Assembly (NCBI GenBank): GCA_028283625.1
Contig: JAPWKG010000004.1
Coordinates: 1 to 64,000 of the forward strand
Length of the DNA: 64,000 bases
Direction of reading: 5' to 3'
Origin: Acidobacteriaceae bacterium
GTDB taxonomy: Bacteria; Acidobacteriota; Terriglobia; Terriglobales; Acidobacteriaceae
In this document: piece by piece, positions 25,767 through 35,371 of the stretch
Layout of the letters: every line of letters starts with the position of its first letter
Position numbering within the stretch: the stretch's first letter is position 1
Notes under the pieces: model-generated
Database searches by the model: none
What the model was told of the DNA's origin: nothing
What the model saw: only the letters and a program-made list of their open reading frames with translations
Position numbers and translations under genes: made by a program

Positions 25767-26435
25767 ATGTCGACGACTGAAGCTGTGAAGATTGATGCAA
25801 AGCTGGTGAAGGAACTGCGCGAGAAGTCTGGCGCGCCGATGGGCGACTGCCTAAAGGCTCTGCAGGAAGCCAAGGGCGATATGGAAGATGCTTTCGTTGT
25901 GCTGCGTAAGCGCGGCGTTGCTTCGGCAGCCAAGAAGGCTTCGCGTTCCACGAACGAAGGCGCTGTGGGCACCTACATCCACGCTGGCGGCAAGATCGGC
26001 GTTCTGCTCGAGCTGAACTGCGAGTCGGACTTCGTTGCCCGCACCGATGACTTCCAGAACCTGCTCAAGGACATCGCGATGCATATCGCTGCTGTCGATC
26101 CGAAGTATGTTGGCAAGGACGAAGTGACCGAAGCCGACATCGAGAAGGAGAAGGAAGTGTATCGCGCTCAGGCAGCTGCTTCCGGCAAGCCGGCCAACAT
26201 CATCGAGAAGATGCTTGAGGGCAAGATGTCGAAGTACTACGAAGAGGTTTGTCTGCTTGAGCAGCCCTTCATCAAGGAAGCTTCGCTCACGATCGCTCAG
26301 CTGATCGCGCAGAAGGTTGCCAAGCTCGGTGAGAACATCTCGGTGCGCCGCTTTGCACGCTTCAAGATCGGCGAAGCGACCGCAACGGTTGCTCAGGCGA
26401 TCATCGCTCCGGCAACGGAAGAAGCTGCTTCGTAA
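25767..26435 (+). CDS. tsf: Elongation factor Ts
   Basis: 222 residues, the short form (Escherichia coli is 283; one dimerisation subdomain is reduced). The N-terminal UBA-like part (VKELREKSGAPMGDCLKALQ) and the core motif ELNCESDFVARTDDF, which contacts EF-Tu, are intact; the coiled region (MLEGKMSKYYEEVCLLEQPF) and the C-terminal module follow. It exchanges GDP for GTP on EF-Tu. AAAGGATGAAGGG lies upstream of the ATG. The rpsB-tsf order is conserved, but pyrH, usually next, is at 44.2 kb. Confidence 0.96.
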   Translation: MSTTEAVKIDAKLVKELREKSGAPMGDCLKALQEAKGDMEDAFVVLRKRGVASAAKKASRSTNEGAVGTYIHAGGKIGVLLELNCESDFVARTDDFQNLLKDIAMHIAAVDPKYVGKDEVTEADIEKEKEVYRAQAAASGKPANIIEKMLEGKMSKYYEEVCLLEQPFIKEASLTIAQLIAQKVAKLGENISVRRFARFKIGEATATVAQAIIAPATEEAAS

Positions 26436-26454
26436 GCTTCTTTCTTGCAAGCAT

Positions 26455-26485
26455 AAAAAGCCCGGGCTTGATGCCCGGGCTTTTT
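26455..26485. terminator. Bidirectional terminator between tsf and the convergent flavoprotein gene
   Basis: AAAAAGCCCGGGC (26455-26467), TTGAT loop, GCCCGGGCTTTTT (26473-26485). Thirteen perfect pairs, with T-tracts on both strands. Confidence 0.9.
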
Positions 26486-26568
26486 GTTGTTCCTCAGGCT
26501 CGATCGAGTGTGAGGCTTTGCGGTTTGCTGGAAACTGTCTGCGCGCCGCAAGCCGTCTGCGAGCAGAG

Positions 26569-28248
26569 CTACTGCTTTTCTTCGTGATACTCCTGCTCTG
26601 TATTGATCGCCCAGAGCGAGGCCTTATCGACGTGTCCTGCAACGAGTCCATCGACAACGGCCATGGCGGTCAGCATGGAGTGGTCCTGATTGTTGTACTT
26701 ATGCATGCCATTGCGGCCAACGAGAAAAAGATTGTCGAAGCTATCCGTATAGCGGCGTAGCTCGTCGAAGCGGTCGTAAGTGCCGAAGTATGCGGGATAG
26801 GTTTTCGGTACGCGTACGACATGGCCATCGAGCACATCGCTGGTTTTCAGGATGCCGATCTTCTCCAGCTCCGCTGCCGCGAAACGTTTCATCTCCTCAT
26901 CGGGTTTGGCCCAGAGCGGATCGGTTTCATAGCAGAAGTACTCGAGCCCAAGCCAGACTTTACCGGGATCGGCAATCATGTGCGGGCTCCAGTTGTTGAA
27001 GATCTGTAGGCGGCCGAGTAGGACGTCGGGCTCTTGAATATAGATCCATGTGTCTTTGAGCAGACCGCCGTCGGGCTCGTGGATCTTTAGGCGATTCGCG
27101 AGAATGCCGACGGTGATGAAGTCGCGATACTCAAGGCCCTGTGCTACTTCGCGCACGTTGGCTGGTACCTCTGCATCGATGACCTCGATGAGTTCACGCA
27201 TCGGCATGGTGGAGAAGAAGTAGTCGCCTGTGTAGGTCTTGCGTTCTCCCGTTGGGGTCGCGGTTTCTACCGAGACGATACGCTTGCCCTCCGTGTGGAT
27301 GGCGACGACCTTCTCCTGCATATGAATCTCGCCACCGAGCGCGACGATCTGGTCAGCGACATGCTCCCATAACTGGCCGGGGCCGAATTTGGGATACATG
27401 AAACGCTCGATCAGTGACGTATCCGTTTGCTTCTGCGCAAGGTCCTGCCCTGCGCCTTCCTTCGACTGCTTGCTGAAGGCTTTCTTGAGGAAGTGTTTGA
27501 CCGCTGTGGTGAGCGAGAGTCCCTTGATGCGCTGTGCTCCCCACTCCGCAGAGATCTCTTCGCAGGGAGTGCCCCAGACCTTTTCGGTGTAGCTCTTGAA
27601 GAAAGTCAGGTAGAGTTCGCGGCCAAAGCGATTGATGAGGAAGTCTTCGAGGCTTCGTTCGGGCTTGATCTGGTGCAGGCGCGAGCTCAGGTAACTGAAG
27701 CCGACGCGCACCGTACGCGTAATGCCCAGGTTGTTTAGCGTCTGACCGGTCAGGCGAATCGGGTAGTCGAAGAACTTGCGCAGATAGTAAATGCGGCTTT
27801 TGCGCGGCCGGATGAGCATGACCAGATCGGGGTCTGCGGGGGGCTCGGCAACGACTGCGATCGTTTGTTCGGTGGAGTTCGTCTCAGAGAGTACTGCGTT
27901 TCGCTCTGCATGGGCTAGAGGCCCGGTACCTCGCAGCACGGGTTCCTCAATCTGCTTGGCCGGAACTTCGACTACCGTTCGGCTCTTGCCCTGATAGCTG
28001 ATTTCAGCAGCAGCATCTTCAGGCGGCATCAGGTCGATCCACCACTGCATCACGCGGTCCGACTTCGAGAAGAAGCGGTGACCGCCAATATCCATGCGGT
28101 TGCCCTTGTAGCGGATGGTGCGTGAGATACCGCCGATCTCATCGCTGGCTTCAAGCAGAATAGGTTGGATGCCGGTGCGTCGCAGCAATTCAAGGCCGGC
28201 TGTCAGGCCGGCAGGGCCGGCCCCGATAATGATGGCTCTTTGTGGCAT
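26569..28248 (-). CDS. FAD-dependent amine-oxidase-fold protein, UDP-galactopyranose-mutase/protoporphyrinogen-oxidase-like
   Basis: 559 residues. The dinucleotide motif [10 protein letters not shown] is at 8-17, then [12 protein letters not shown] and [12 protein letters not shown], typical of the family that includes UDP-galactopyranose mutase and related sugar-modifying flavoproteins. The C-terminal [20 protein letters not shown] closes the FAD site. It is longer than Glf (about 380), with an insertion near 90-130. The last gene of a minus-strand set with an FtsX-type permease (10 bp upstream) and a polymerase-like membrane protein, which favours a role in envelope sugar metabolism over haem synthesis (inference). 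TAATTT lies 7 nt before the ATG but overlaps the upstream stop codon. Confidence 0.72.
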   Translation of the reverse strand: MPQRAIIIGAGPAGLTAGLELLRRTGIQPILLEASDEIGGISRTIRYKGNRMDIGGHRFFSKSDRVMQWWIDLMPPEDAAAEISYQGKSRTVVEVPAKQIEEPVLRGTGPLAHAERNAVLSETNSTEQTIAVVAEPPADPDLVMLIRPRKSRIYYLRKFFDYPIRLTGQTLNNLGITRTVRVGFSYLSSRLHQIKPERSLEDFLINRFGRELYLTFFKSYTEKVWGTPCEEISAEWGAQRIKGLSLTTAVKHFLKKAFSKQSKEGAGQDLAQKQTDTSLIERFMYPKFGPGQLWEHVADQIVALGGEIHMQEKVVAIHTEGKRIVSVETATPTGERKTYTGDYFFSTMPMRELIEVIDAEVPANVREVAQGLEYRDFITVGILANRLKIHEPDGGLLKDTWIYIQEPDVLLGRLQIFNNWSPHMIADPGKVWLGLEYFCYETDPLWAKPDEEMKRFAAAELEKIGILKTSDVLDGHVVRVPKTYPAYFGTYDRFDELRRYTDSFDNLFLVGRNGMHKYNNQDHSMLTAMAVVDGLVAGHVDKASLWAINTEQEYHEEKQ

Positions 28249-28258
28249 TCGTCGAAAA

Positions 28259-29365
28259 TTACTCGTAGCTCAGCGCGTCGATGGGATCTTTCCGTGCGGC
28301 CTTCAGAGCAGGGTAGAGCGCGCCGAGCAGTGCGCCGAGCAGCGCAATGATTACCGCGGTCATGACCCACTGCGGTGTGACCGCAAAGCTGAGCGTCGGG
28401 AACTTGGCATGGAGCAGGGCTCGCAAACCATAGGTGGCAGCTACGCCGAGGAGCACGCCTGTAACGGCGAGCAATCCGGTTTCGCGCAGAATGACCGAAA
28501 CGATGTTTAAGCGTCCGGCACCCATGGATTTCAGGATGCCGATCTCTCTCGTGCGTTCCATCACGGCCGTGTACATGGACTGGAAGATGACCAGGAAGCC
28601 GATGATGATGGCAATGCCCACAACAACGCGCAGCGCAATGTTGAAGCCGGGCATGTGCTCAGGCGTGAGCATCGAAAGCAACTCGTCGGAAGTCTGCACG
28701 CTCCAGTCCTGCAGGCCGTCGGTTGCGAGGATCTCCTTGCGAACGTCGGCCTGGAAGTGGGGCGCGTTTTCCGTCTTGATCCAGAAGGCCGAAGCCTTAC
28801 CGGTATTGCCGTCGAGCATATCCATGGTCGTCAGGGGGATGAACTTGCGTGATCCCTTACCGTGTTCGACGATGCCGCAGACGCGGAAGTTGTGGTTCAG
28901 CGTCTTAATTGTGTCGCCAACCTTGAATCCCTTGCCGCTGGCCGCCTGCAGGTCATCGATGATCATGTCGAAGGGCTGCTGGAAGGGGCCGCCTGCCTTG
29001 AACACAAAGGGGCGCAGAGCGTTGAAGCTCTCATAGTCGATGCCGTAGATGTTTTCCAGCGAGGCACCGGTGGTGAGCTTGATGTTGATGGGCGCAACGA
29101 CCTTTACGTGCGGTAACGCGCGCAACACATTGGCGATACGCACATCGGCCGATGCCGCGGAGGTGTTCATCAGCGCCGTGGAGGCGCCGGGATGCGTGAT
29201 CATGTCCCCGCCGATGCCCATGGTGCCAGCTCGCGAGTTGTTCAGCATGCCGTACATAATGGCGGCGATCGAAAGGATCATGACGACCTCGATCGCGACC
29301 GCGAAGGCGCTGATGAGGGAACGGAGCGGGCGATGGACGAGATTGCCGACGATGAGCTTATTCAT
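28259..29365 (-). CDS. FtsX/MacB-type ABC transporter permease
   Basis: 368 residues. One membrane helix near 15-40, a large extracytoplasmic MacB-like domain (about 45-240), then three C-terminal helices (about 250-365) with the family motifs [14 protein letters not shown] and [20 protein letters not shown]. Such permeases use ATP hydrolysis mechanically, in lipoprotein release, efflux or peptidoglycan-hydrolase control. The partner ATPase is not in this window, so it is encoded elsewhere or upstream of the operon is incomplete. The ATG at 29365 was taken; GTG at 29380 would add five residues. It sits 48 bp after the polymerase-like gene and 10 bp before the flavoprotein. Confidence 0.82.
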   Translation of the reverse strand: MNKLIVGNLVHRPLRSLISAFAVAIEVVMILSIAAIMYGMLNNSRAGTMGIGGDMITHPGASTALMNTSAASADVRIANVLRALPHVKVVAPINIKLTTGASLENIYGIDYESFNALRPFVFKAGGPFQQPFDMIIDDLQAASGKGFKVGDTIKTLNHNFRVCGIVEHGKGSRKFIPLTTMDMLDGNTGKASAFWIKTENAPHFQADVRKEILATDGLQDWSVQTSDELLSMLTPEHMPGFNIALRVVVGIAIIIGFLVIFQSMYTAVMERTREIGILKSMGAGRLNIVSVILRETGLLAVTGVLLGVAATYGLRALLHAKFPTLSFAVTPQWVMTAVIIALLGALLGALYPALKAARKDPIDALSYE

Positions 29366-29413
29366 GAGGCGAACGGGCACGAGGCCAGCATCCAGTGTAC
29401 CGGTTGGCGTGCT

Positions 29414-30916
29414 CTATGCTCGGCGCAAAGGAACGGATGCGGCTCCCGGAACCCCGGCCCGCAGTTTCTCGCGGAAAAAAAGCTTGCCCAGAAGAGGAGC
29501 GACGTAGGTTGCAAACAGCATGCAAAAGACTAGGCCAATATTCGTGAACCAGACACTTCCCAGCAGGCCGGAGATACCGCTTTCCGGGGCCATGTGGATG
29601 AAAAACATGGCGTAAAAGAGCCCCCAGGGGGCTATGCGCAGGTCTCCGCAGAGTACCTCGACCGAGAGGAAAAAGAGAACCCAGGAGGCAGGCAGCAGAA
29701 GGAAAATGCCCAACCAGCGGCCCATATGGAAGGCTTCGGCAATGGTGCTGAAGGAGATACCGGTGGTGGTGTCGGAGAAGGGAATGATGCCCAGCTCGCG
29801 GCCGTAATAATTTCCGCCGCCTTCGATGGTCATGTACTTATCTTTGTCGGGAAAGATGAAGTGGGGAAACCAGTTCAGAAAGATCACGTTGAGGTAAGCG
29901 AAGCCGAAAACATGACCTTTTTCCGTGTACGCAATCAGGGCACTGTCGCCCGGCCAGGTTGAAAATCGTTCGGCCAGGCCGACGTCTTTGGCGTAGTAGT
30001 GACCGCCGGCTGCAAGCGATTGCTGCTCGGCGATATCGGATTGCTTCTTCCAGTAGCTGAAATTTTCAAGAACGGTGAGGCCAACACCGATGTGGCCTAC
30101 TACGCCCGGAGGAGAGGGAAGATTGCGTCCGATCTGTGCCAAGGGAAAAAGGACATAGTTCGCTGTCACCAGAATGACTGCCAGAACAGCGAAGTGAATC
30201 TTGCGAAAAGAGAAGCGCGTGAACGCCACGCCGATGAGCCAGCAGGCAACCGGCGTAAACATGCCTTCTTTGCTGAAGCCGGCAAAGCCCCAGAGAAATT
30301 GGGTTACTCCGGGGAGCAGGTTGTAAAAACCGACGGAGCGCTTTCCGTTGGACTCCTTAATGCAGGCGACTGTGCCGAGGATGCTGGCCAGATACAGAAA
30401 GAGGTTCATACGGCTAAGCAGGTTGCCGATACTGCCTGAGCCTCCTCCAAGCACTTCGCTGGAAAACATGGCGAGGATGCCGAGGATCGTGCTGCCGATG
30501 GCGGCTTCGCGGTAGGGCAGAGGGTTGTTGGCCATCAGGCGCTCTGCGAGGCTCTTGGTTGTGCCCAGAATTCTTTGCGTGAGCAGCACGCTTACCAGCA
30601 GCATGAACATACTGATGGTGAAGATCTCCATCGTCAACAGCGGGGCGACGCACAGCGTATCGGCGGCTTCGCCGATGAAGGACTTGAGGCTCACGCCGAA
30701 GATGATGGTAAACAAGCCGAACCAGAAGACATAGGCTCCCATTGCACGACGAAAGCCGCCTGCGGTATTCACCGCCAGAACCCAGATCTGGATGAGCATG
30801 AAGAAACAGACGCTAAAGAAAAGGTGAGTCCCTTGAAAAATCTCTAGCCCCGCGATCGCGAGGCCGAAGGTCATGCCCCACGACGGGGGGATGCGTTCAA
30901 AGAGGACGATGCGCAT
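29414..30916 (-). CDS. Polytopic membrane protein, O-antigen-polymerase-like (hypothetical)
   Basis: 500 residues with about 11-13 hydrophobic helices. A long extracytoplasmic loop (about 285-385) contains SLAAGGHYYAKDVGLAERFS and GGGNYYGRELGIIPFSDTTTGISF, like the large loop of Wzy/WaaL-type proteins between late helices. No strict family signature could be assigned, so the polymerase/ligase role is inferred from topology and neighbours. First gene of the minus-strand operon. A TAGACT hexamer (30931-30926 on the minus strand) lies 9 nt before the ATG. The gene ends 48 bp before the permease. Confidence 0.5.
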   Translation of the reverse strand: MRIVLFERIPPSWGMTFGLAIAGLEIFQGTHLFFSVCFFMLIQIWVLAVNTAGGFRRAMGAYVFWFGLFTIIFGVSLKSFIGEAADTLCVAPLLTMEIFTISMFMLLVSVLLTQRILGTTKSLAERLMANNPLPYREAAIGSTILGILAMFSSEVLGGGSGSIGNLLSRMNLFLYLASILGTVACIKESNGKRSVGFYNLLPGVTQFLWGFAGFSKEGMFTPVACWLIGVAFTRFSFRKIHFAVLAVILVTANYVLFPLAQIGRNLPSPPGVVGHIGVGLTVLENFSYWKKQSDIAEQQSLAAGGHYYAKDVGLAERFSTWPGDSALIAYTEKGHVFGFAYLNVIFLNWFPHFIFPDKDKYMTIEGGGNYYGRELGIIPFSDTTTGISFSTIAEAFHMGRWLGIFLLLPASWVLFFLSVEVLCGDLRIAPWGLFYAMFFIHMAPESGISGLLGSVWFTNIGLVFCMLFATYVAPLLGKLFFREKLRAGVPGAASVPLRRA

Positions 30917-31001
30917 GTTCGCCTCAGTCTACTAGCAGTCTCGCCAGCACGGCGGAGGTGCATAGTAGACTTGACTCACTTCAGCCGCTTCCCTGTACTG
31001 C

Positions 31002-32201
31002 ATGGCAAACCGGAGTCAGAATCCAGCTGCAACAGTACCGACACTGTCTCGCTCAGAGATCTTCAGCGCAGACAGCTCTTTGTTGCGTGTTTTCTTGTTG
31101 AGCGCTCCTGCTCTGGCTTCGTTTTCCTGTGTCGGGTCCTCTAAGTCCAACCTTTACGCCATTACGGAGTACACGCTCTCTTATCAACATGGGTTTGTAA
31201 AGCGCGGGCTGGTGGGAGAGATTCTTCGGCACTGCGGGTATCTGACCTGGCACAAACTCGGCGAAGTGCAGATGGTGATCATGCTTCTGGTGCTGGCAGC
31301 CTGCTATGCGGTTTTTGGGCGCTTGCTGTACCGAGGCCCGCTCCCGCAAGCGTTTTTAGTGCTGTTTCTGCTGCTTTCTCCGGCCTGTTTGCTCCACTTT
31401 GCTGCCACGGTTGCGCATCCTGACAGCCTTCTCTTTGTGTTGTTGTTGTTGGCGTATGCCGCGCTGGTGCGTTTGCCTGCCGCGGTTGGGCCGCTCGTGG
31501 CCCTGGCGCCCTGCGCGCTGGCTTTGCTGCTGCATGAGTCTTTCCCGCTGCTGCTCTACCCGGTTCTGGCGGCCATCCAGTGGGATCGCCTGCGGCAGGG
31601 CAAGGCTTCCAAAACAGCGGTGGCGCTGCATCTCTCAATGTTTACAGCGGTTTTTCTGCTCGTACTGGCCTTCGGCAAACTGCACATTCCTGCAGCACAG
31701 TTGCAGGCCGAAGCGCAGTTGCGCACGGAGGTGCCGTTGGTTGAGGCGATCTTCGATGTCGTCACGCGCGGCTTTGCCGGACAGTGGCATGAGCTAATAG
31801 CTTTTTACTCCTGGCGATTGCTGGCAGAGGCCGTGTTGAGCACGGTGGTTCTGCTGCCCTATCTCATCGCTGCCTGGAAGCTTTTGACCGTGCTCAACGG
31901 AGTGCGCCGCCGTCCCTTTCCTACGGCTGCGCTGGTCGCCATGCTGGTGGCGCCTCTTCTGCTGTCTTTTTTGGGGATGGACCTCTATCGCTGGTGCGCG
32001 GGATCACTTGTTTGCGGGCTGCTCTTCCTCGTGTACCTAACGGAGAGCGGCGAGCCTGAGATGGACGCCGCGATGAACTCTCTTTCGCAGCCTTTCGTGA
32101 GTGGGGCGATCGTTTATGGGCTGGCCGCCGGTGCGATGGGGGCCGGAGCGCTCAGTCTGCTGGGCAGGGTTCTCTTTTTGATTTCAACGGGCCGGGGGTA
32201 A
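31002..32201 (+). CDS. Multi-span membrane protein of unknown function
   Basis: 399 residues with about 9-10 hydrophobic helices. The N-terminal 35 residues are polar. The first loop has SKSNLYAITEYTLSYQHGFV followed by KRGLVGEILRH, a charged, conserved-looking segment; HPDSLLFVLLLLAY and LLLHESFPLLLYP give His-Asp and His-Glu pairs that could be catalytic. It resembles polysaccharide-synthesis membrane proteins (EpsG- or GT-C-like) in layout but no family is assigned. The downstream membrane protein starts 5 nt after its stop, so the two are co-transcribed. It diverges from the polymerase-like gene across an 85-bp gap. Confidence 0.6.
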   Translation: MANRSQNPAATVPTLSRSEIFSADSSLLRVFLLSAPALASFSCVGSSKSNLYAITEYTLSYQHGFVKRGLVGEILRHCGYLTWHKLGEVQMVIMLLVLAACYAVFGRLLYRGPLPQAFLVLFLLLSPACLLHFAATVAHPDSLLFVLLLLAYAALVRLPAAVGPLVALAPCALALLLHESFPLLLYPVLAAIQWDRLRQGKASKTAVALHLSMFTAVFLLVLAFGKLHIPAAQLQAEAQLRTEVPLVEAIFDVVTRGFAGQWHELIAFYSWRLLAEAVLSTVVLLPYLIAAWKLLTVLNGVRRRPFPTAALVAMLVAPLLLSFLGMDLYRWCAGSLVCGLLFLVYLTESGEPEMDAAMNSLSQPFVSGAIVYGLAAGAMGAGALSLLGRVLFLISTGRG

Positions 32202-32206
32202 GCACG

Positions 32207-33235
32207 ATGGCCACTCGTAGTACTTCTCCGGAGCGCTTTGCGTGTACAGCGCTGCTGCTCAGCTTGTTTGGGTTCTTCTTCCGCGGATATTGGATCTATA
32301 GCCAGGAAGAGCATGGCCTGTACGGGGTGCAGCCTTATCTGGATCTGATTCACGGACATGGCCCGGCTCCGTTCCAGTACCGCATTGGCCCGGTACGCGT
32401 GGCGTACTGGCTTAACCTGCATCTTCATCTGCCATTTCGCGCAGGTTTTAGTTTGGAAGACCTGGTGGGGTCGGTGTTTGCGGTGATGGGCGGCTACTGG
32501 CTGTTATGCCGGTCCGCGCCTTATCGGCAGGCTTCGCAGACGTTGCGATGGTTTGCCTCTTCCGCCTTTGTCGCGCTGGTGCTCTATTACATGGCCTGGC
32601 AGGATTGGTACAAGAAAAGCGATACCGAGCCGGCCGCGGGCCTGACGGTGTTGTTGCTGATGCTCTGGTCCGCACCGGGGAGTGGCGAGGTGGTGCGCGG
32701 GGGAAAGGCTGCCTGCGTGGCCGGAGGCGTTCTGGTCGTTACGCTTGCGGAATCGCTGGTTCGTCCGGAGATTGCGTTCTGGATGGCGGCGGGTATTTTT
32801 CTGGTGGCGCTTCTACCAGGACGGGGCTTGCTTTCGCTGCCACGAGCGCAGGCGCTTGTGTTGGCGGCACTGGCGGCTGCTACGGCTGCCAGCGTGCAGC
32901 TGCTGATGAGCCATGTGATCTATCCGAACGCGCACTACCTGCTGGGTATCGTGTTCATGTTGCCGTATGACTGGAAGTCCCCGCAGGGCTGGGTGGATTT
33001 TCTGGCATATCTCGCACCTGCTCTCTGGACGCTTCGCACGGTCTGCCGGTGGAGGATCGCGCAGGATGCTGCGAGTACGGGCTTTCTGTTCGGTGCTGTT
33101 CCGTTCGTGTTGCTTTGGGTGATGGTGGGAAGGATCGAAGAGGTCCGTATCTTTCTCCCCGTGGGGATCGCCCTGGTTCCATTGACCTGCCAGCTGCTGT
33201 TGCTGCAGGTGCGTGAAGCGGAGAACGGCATCTGA
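32207..33235 (+). CDS. Multi-span membrane protein of unknown function (partner of the preceding gene)
   Basis: 342 residues with about 8-9 hydrophobic helices. The first extracytoplasmic loop has EEHGLYGVQPYLDLIHGHGP followed by FQYRIGPVRVAYWL, and LYYMAWQDWYKKSDTEPAAG occurs in the middle; LAESLVRPEIAFWM gives another acidic/basic helix. Its layout matches the previous protein (short N-terminus, acidic first loop) and both sit beside envelope-polysaccharide genes. No known family is assigned. Start ATG 32207, 5 nt after the upstream stop. Confidence 0.6.
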   Translation: MATRSTSPERFACTALLLSLFGFFFRGYWIYSQEEHGLYGVQPYLDLIHGHGPAPFQYRIGPVRVAYWLNLHLHLPFRAGFSLEDLVGSVFAVMGGYWLLCRSAPYRQASQTLRWFASSAFVALVLYYMAWQDWYKKSDTEPAAGLTVLLLMLWSAPGSGEVVRGGKAACVAGGVLVVTLAESLVRPEIAFWMAAGIFLVALLPGRGLLSLPRAQALVLAALAAATAASVQLLMSHVIYPNAHYLLGIVFMLPYDWKSPQGWVDFLAYLAPALWTLRTVCRWRIAQDAASTGFLFGAVPFVLLWVMVGRIEEVRIFLPVGIALVPLTCQLLLLQVREAENGI

Positions 33236-33406
33236 TTGCGGCGTACCTGTAAAGGTACGGGGTTGCATGTGCCGATACCGTTGTGCACACTTCCATGTGC
33301 AAAAAAAAAGCGTATCCCGTAAGGTGGTCTTTGGACCGCAACGGTACGCATGATTCACACGGGCTCCCTAACTGTTGCCAAAAGTTTGGCTCGCATGGAG
33401 GCGAGA
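33236..33406. other. 171-bp gap with a 6-bp stem and an A9 tract
   Basis: CGTACC (33242-33247) pairs with GGTACG (33254-33259) around TGTAAA. TGCACA...TGTGCA lies near 33283-33300 and is followed by nine A at 33301-33309. The stems are followed by A rather than T, so neither is a plus-strand terminator; the A-tract may bend promoter DNA for the next gene. Confidence 0.3.
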
Positions 33407-33850
33407 GTGAAGTTTGGCGAAAGCCTGAAGAAGGAGCGTTTGCGGGCAGGAGTTTCTTTGGGGTCCGTTTCCGAGGGAACCAAGGTATCCGTCCGCCATC
33501 TGGAAGCGCTGGAGGAAGATGATCCCTCCAGACTGCCCGGCGGTGTTTTCAATCGCGGCATTGTGCAGAGTTACTGCCGTTTTCTCGGTCTTGAAGAAGC
33601 CACCTGGCTTGAGACCTATACGCGACAGTATCCGTTGCCGCAGAACGATAACTGGGGCGAGTTCGCCGAGGCGGTCAAGCGGACCCGCGTGCAGACTACC
33701 CCTTTGGTCGAGCGTCGCTGGTGGGGCGTACTGCTGATGCTGATCGGTTTAGGAGCGCTGGGTTGGGCCGCCTGGCACTTTGTGGTGCAGCCGCGCATGG
33801 GCAAGAGTTTGCGTCAGACGATTCCACAGGCATTTCTCTCCAACCACTGA
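33407..33850 (+). CDS. RodZ-like protein: N-terminal HTH (HTH_25) with a single membrane helix
   Basis: 147 residues. FGESLKKERLRAGVSLGSVS and SVRHLEALEEDDPSRLPGG form the HTH_25/XRE-type domain found at the start of RodZ; GVFNRGIVQSYCRFLGL completes it. A single helix (WGVLLMLIGLGALGWAAWHFV, about 110-130) anchors it, but the large periplasmic domain of RodZ is missing. It may tie cytoskeleton or DNA to the membrane, or be a simple membrane-bound regulator. GTG 33407 was chosen because GGAGG lies 5 nt upstream and homologues start near this point; ATGs at 33350 and 33395 are alternatives. It is followed by the metK leader. Confidence 0.68.
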   Translation: MKFGESLKKERLRAGVSLGSVSEGTKVSVRHLEALEEDDPSRLPGGVFNRGIVQSYCRFLGLEEATWLETYTRQYPLPQNDNWGEFAEAVKRTRVQTTPLVERRWWGVLLMLIGLGALGWAAWHFVVQPRMGKSLRQTIPQAFLSNH

Positions 33851-33920
33851 GAATTCCTGCCGTTCCGCTGCGGATTCCTGCAGGTTACTGTTGCGGGGGT
33901 ACTTTCAGGCCGCGAACAGG

Positions 33921-34087
33921 TAGAATAAAAGGGTTCCGTGTACCCGGCGAGAGCCAGAGGACGCGGAGCGACCGGAGCGTGAGCCTTCAGGGGCGCCAGC
34001 CTCTCTCCACTTGCGTGAAACCGGTCGTCGGGCGCCTTGCATTCGTGCAGGCGGGTCCGGCTATCTCAATCAGGAGTACCAAAAGCT
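33921..34087 (+). promoter_or_regulatory. metK promoter (-10 TAGAAT) and folded 5' leader, candidate riboswitch
   Basis: TAGAAT at 33921-33926 predicts a transcript starting near 33932. The leader of about 155 nt has GGGT/ACCC (33931-33945), a long-range exact pairing CGACCGG (33969-33975) with CCGGTCG (34021-34027), AGAGG/CCTCT pairing between them, and a TGCA-TTCG-TGCA stem near 34038-34053, then AGGAG before the TTG start. Leaders of metK are often SAM riboswitches, but I do not recognise any described SAM class here. Confidence 0.45.
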
Positions 34088-35257
34088 TTGTCTACCACCG
34101 ATCGTTTTCTCTTCACCAGCGAGTCCGTGACTGAAGGCCATCCGGACAAGATCGCCGACCAGATTTCTGATGCCATCCTCGATGCCTGCCTGGCAGAAGA
34201 CCCCTACTCGCGCGTTGCCTGCGAGACCCTGACCTGCACCGGTTTGGTAGTTGTCGCCGGTGAAATCACCACCAAGGCCCATCTCGACATTCAGACGCTG
34301 GTCCGTTCGACGGTGAAGGAAATCGGTTATGACGATGCGCTGAAGGGCTTCGACTCCAACACCTGCGCCGTGATTTCGGCTATCAACACCCAGTCGCCTG
34401 ATATCGCGCAGGGTGTGGACACCGGTGGCGCTGGCGACCAGGGCATGATGTTCGGTTATGCCACGAACGAGACCCCTGAGCTGATGCCGACCCCGATCTC
34501 GCTGGCGCACAAGCTCGCCGCGAAGCTTTCGGAGGTTCGTAAGTCGGGCCTGATGGGTTACCTTCGCCCGGACGGCAAGTCGCAGGTCACCGTGCAGTAT
34601 GACGCGAACTACAAGCCTGTCCGCGTGGACGCTGTGGTGATCTCGTCGCAGCACGCTGAAGAGATCTCTAACGACAAGATCCACGCCGACATCATGGAGC
34701 ACGTGATTCAGGCTGTGATCCCGGCAGAGCTGCTCGATGCTGACACCAAGTACCACATCAACCCGACCGGTCGCTTCGTGATCGGTGGACCGATGGGTGA
34801 CTCCGGCCTGACCGGCCGTAAGATCATCGTCGATACCTACGGTGGCATGGGCCGTCACGGTGGTGGAGCGTTCTCGGGCAAGGACTCAACCAAGGTCGAT
34901 CGTTCGGCTGCCTACATGGCGCGCTACATCGCGAAGAACATTGTGGCAGCCGGTCTTGCAGACCGCGCTGAGGTCCAGCTTGCTTACGCAATCGGTGTTG
35001 TTGAGCCGGTTTCGATCCGCATTGATACCTTCGGTACCGGCAAGGCTTCGGAAGCTCGCCTGATCGAGCTGGTGCGCGAGAACTTCAAGCTCACCCCGAA
35101 GGGCATTATCGAAAGCCTGAACCTGCGTCGCCCGGTCTTCAAGAAGACCGCTGCGTATGGCCACTTTGGCCGCACCGGCGAGAGCTTTACGTGGGAAGCC
35201 ACCGATAAGGCAGAGGCCCTCAAGGCCGGTGCTGCAGCGGAACTGGCTGCCAAGTAA
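34088..35257 (+). CDS. metK: S-adenosylmethionine synthetase
   Basis: 389 residues. Makes SAM from methionine and [23 protein letters not shown] (with the catalytic His in GHPDK), [12 protein letters not shown] (the ATP-binding loop) and [20 protein letters not shown] are diagnostic. Start is TTG at 34088, since homology begins at STTDRF and AGGAG lies upstream; no ATG is placed correctly (in-frame codons upstream would read through the leader stems). A weak start fits a gene under tight control. Closed by a long hairpin. Confidence 0.96.
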   Translation: MSTTDRFLFTSESVTEGHPDKIADQISDAILDACLAEDPYSRVACETLTCTGLVVVAGEITTKAHLDIQTLVRSTVKEIGYDDALKGFDSNTCAVISAINTQSPDIAQGVDTGGAGDQGMMFGYATNETPELMPTPISLAHKLAAKLSEVRKSGLMGYLRPDGKSQVTVQYDANYKPVRVDAVVISSQHAEEISNDKIHADIMEHVIQAVIPAELLDADTKYHINPTGRFVIGGPMGDSGLTGRKIIVDTYGGMGRHGGGAFSGKDSTKVDRSAAYMARYIAKNIVAAGLADRAEVQLAYAIGVVEPVSIRIDTFGTGKASEARLIELVRENFKLTPKGIIESLNLRRPVFKKTAAYGHFGRTGESFTWEATDKAEALKAGAAAELAAK

Positions 35258-35282
35258 GTCTGGTTCAACAAAAAACGGTTTC

Positions 35283-35314
35283 CAGCAGAGGCGGGCTTCG
35301 GCTCGCCTCTGCTG
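35283..35314 (+). terminator. UUCG-capped hairpin after metK
   Basis: CAGCAGAGGCGGGC, TTCG loop, GCTCGCCTCTGCTG (14 pairs with one G-T). Only TTT follows, so termination may be incomplete. Confidence 0.65.
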
Positions 35315-35371
35315 CGTTTGCCGGGAAAACACTTTGCGCGCACGTAGCGGGGTGTGTCGCTGATCGGCTCC

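Noticed and set aside
30971..30999. TTGACT-N17-TGTACT just before the gene at 31002
   Set aside because: Its transcription start would fall inside the coding sequence after the ATG, so it cannot serve that start. It would only work if a later start were used.
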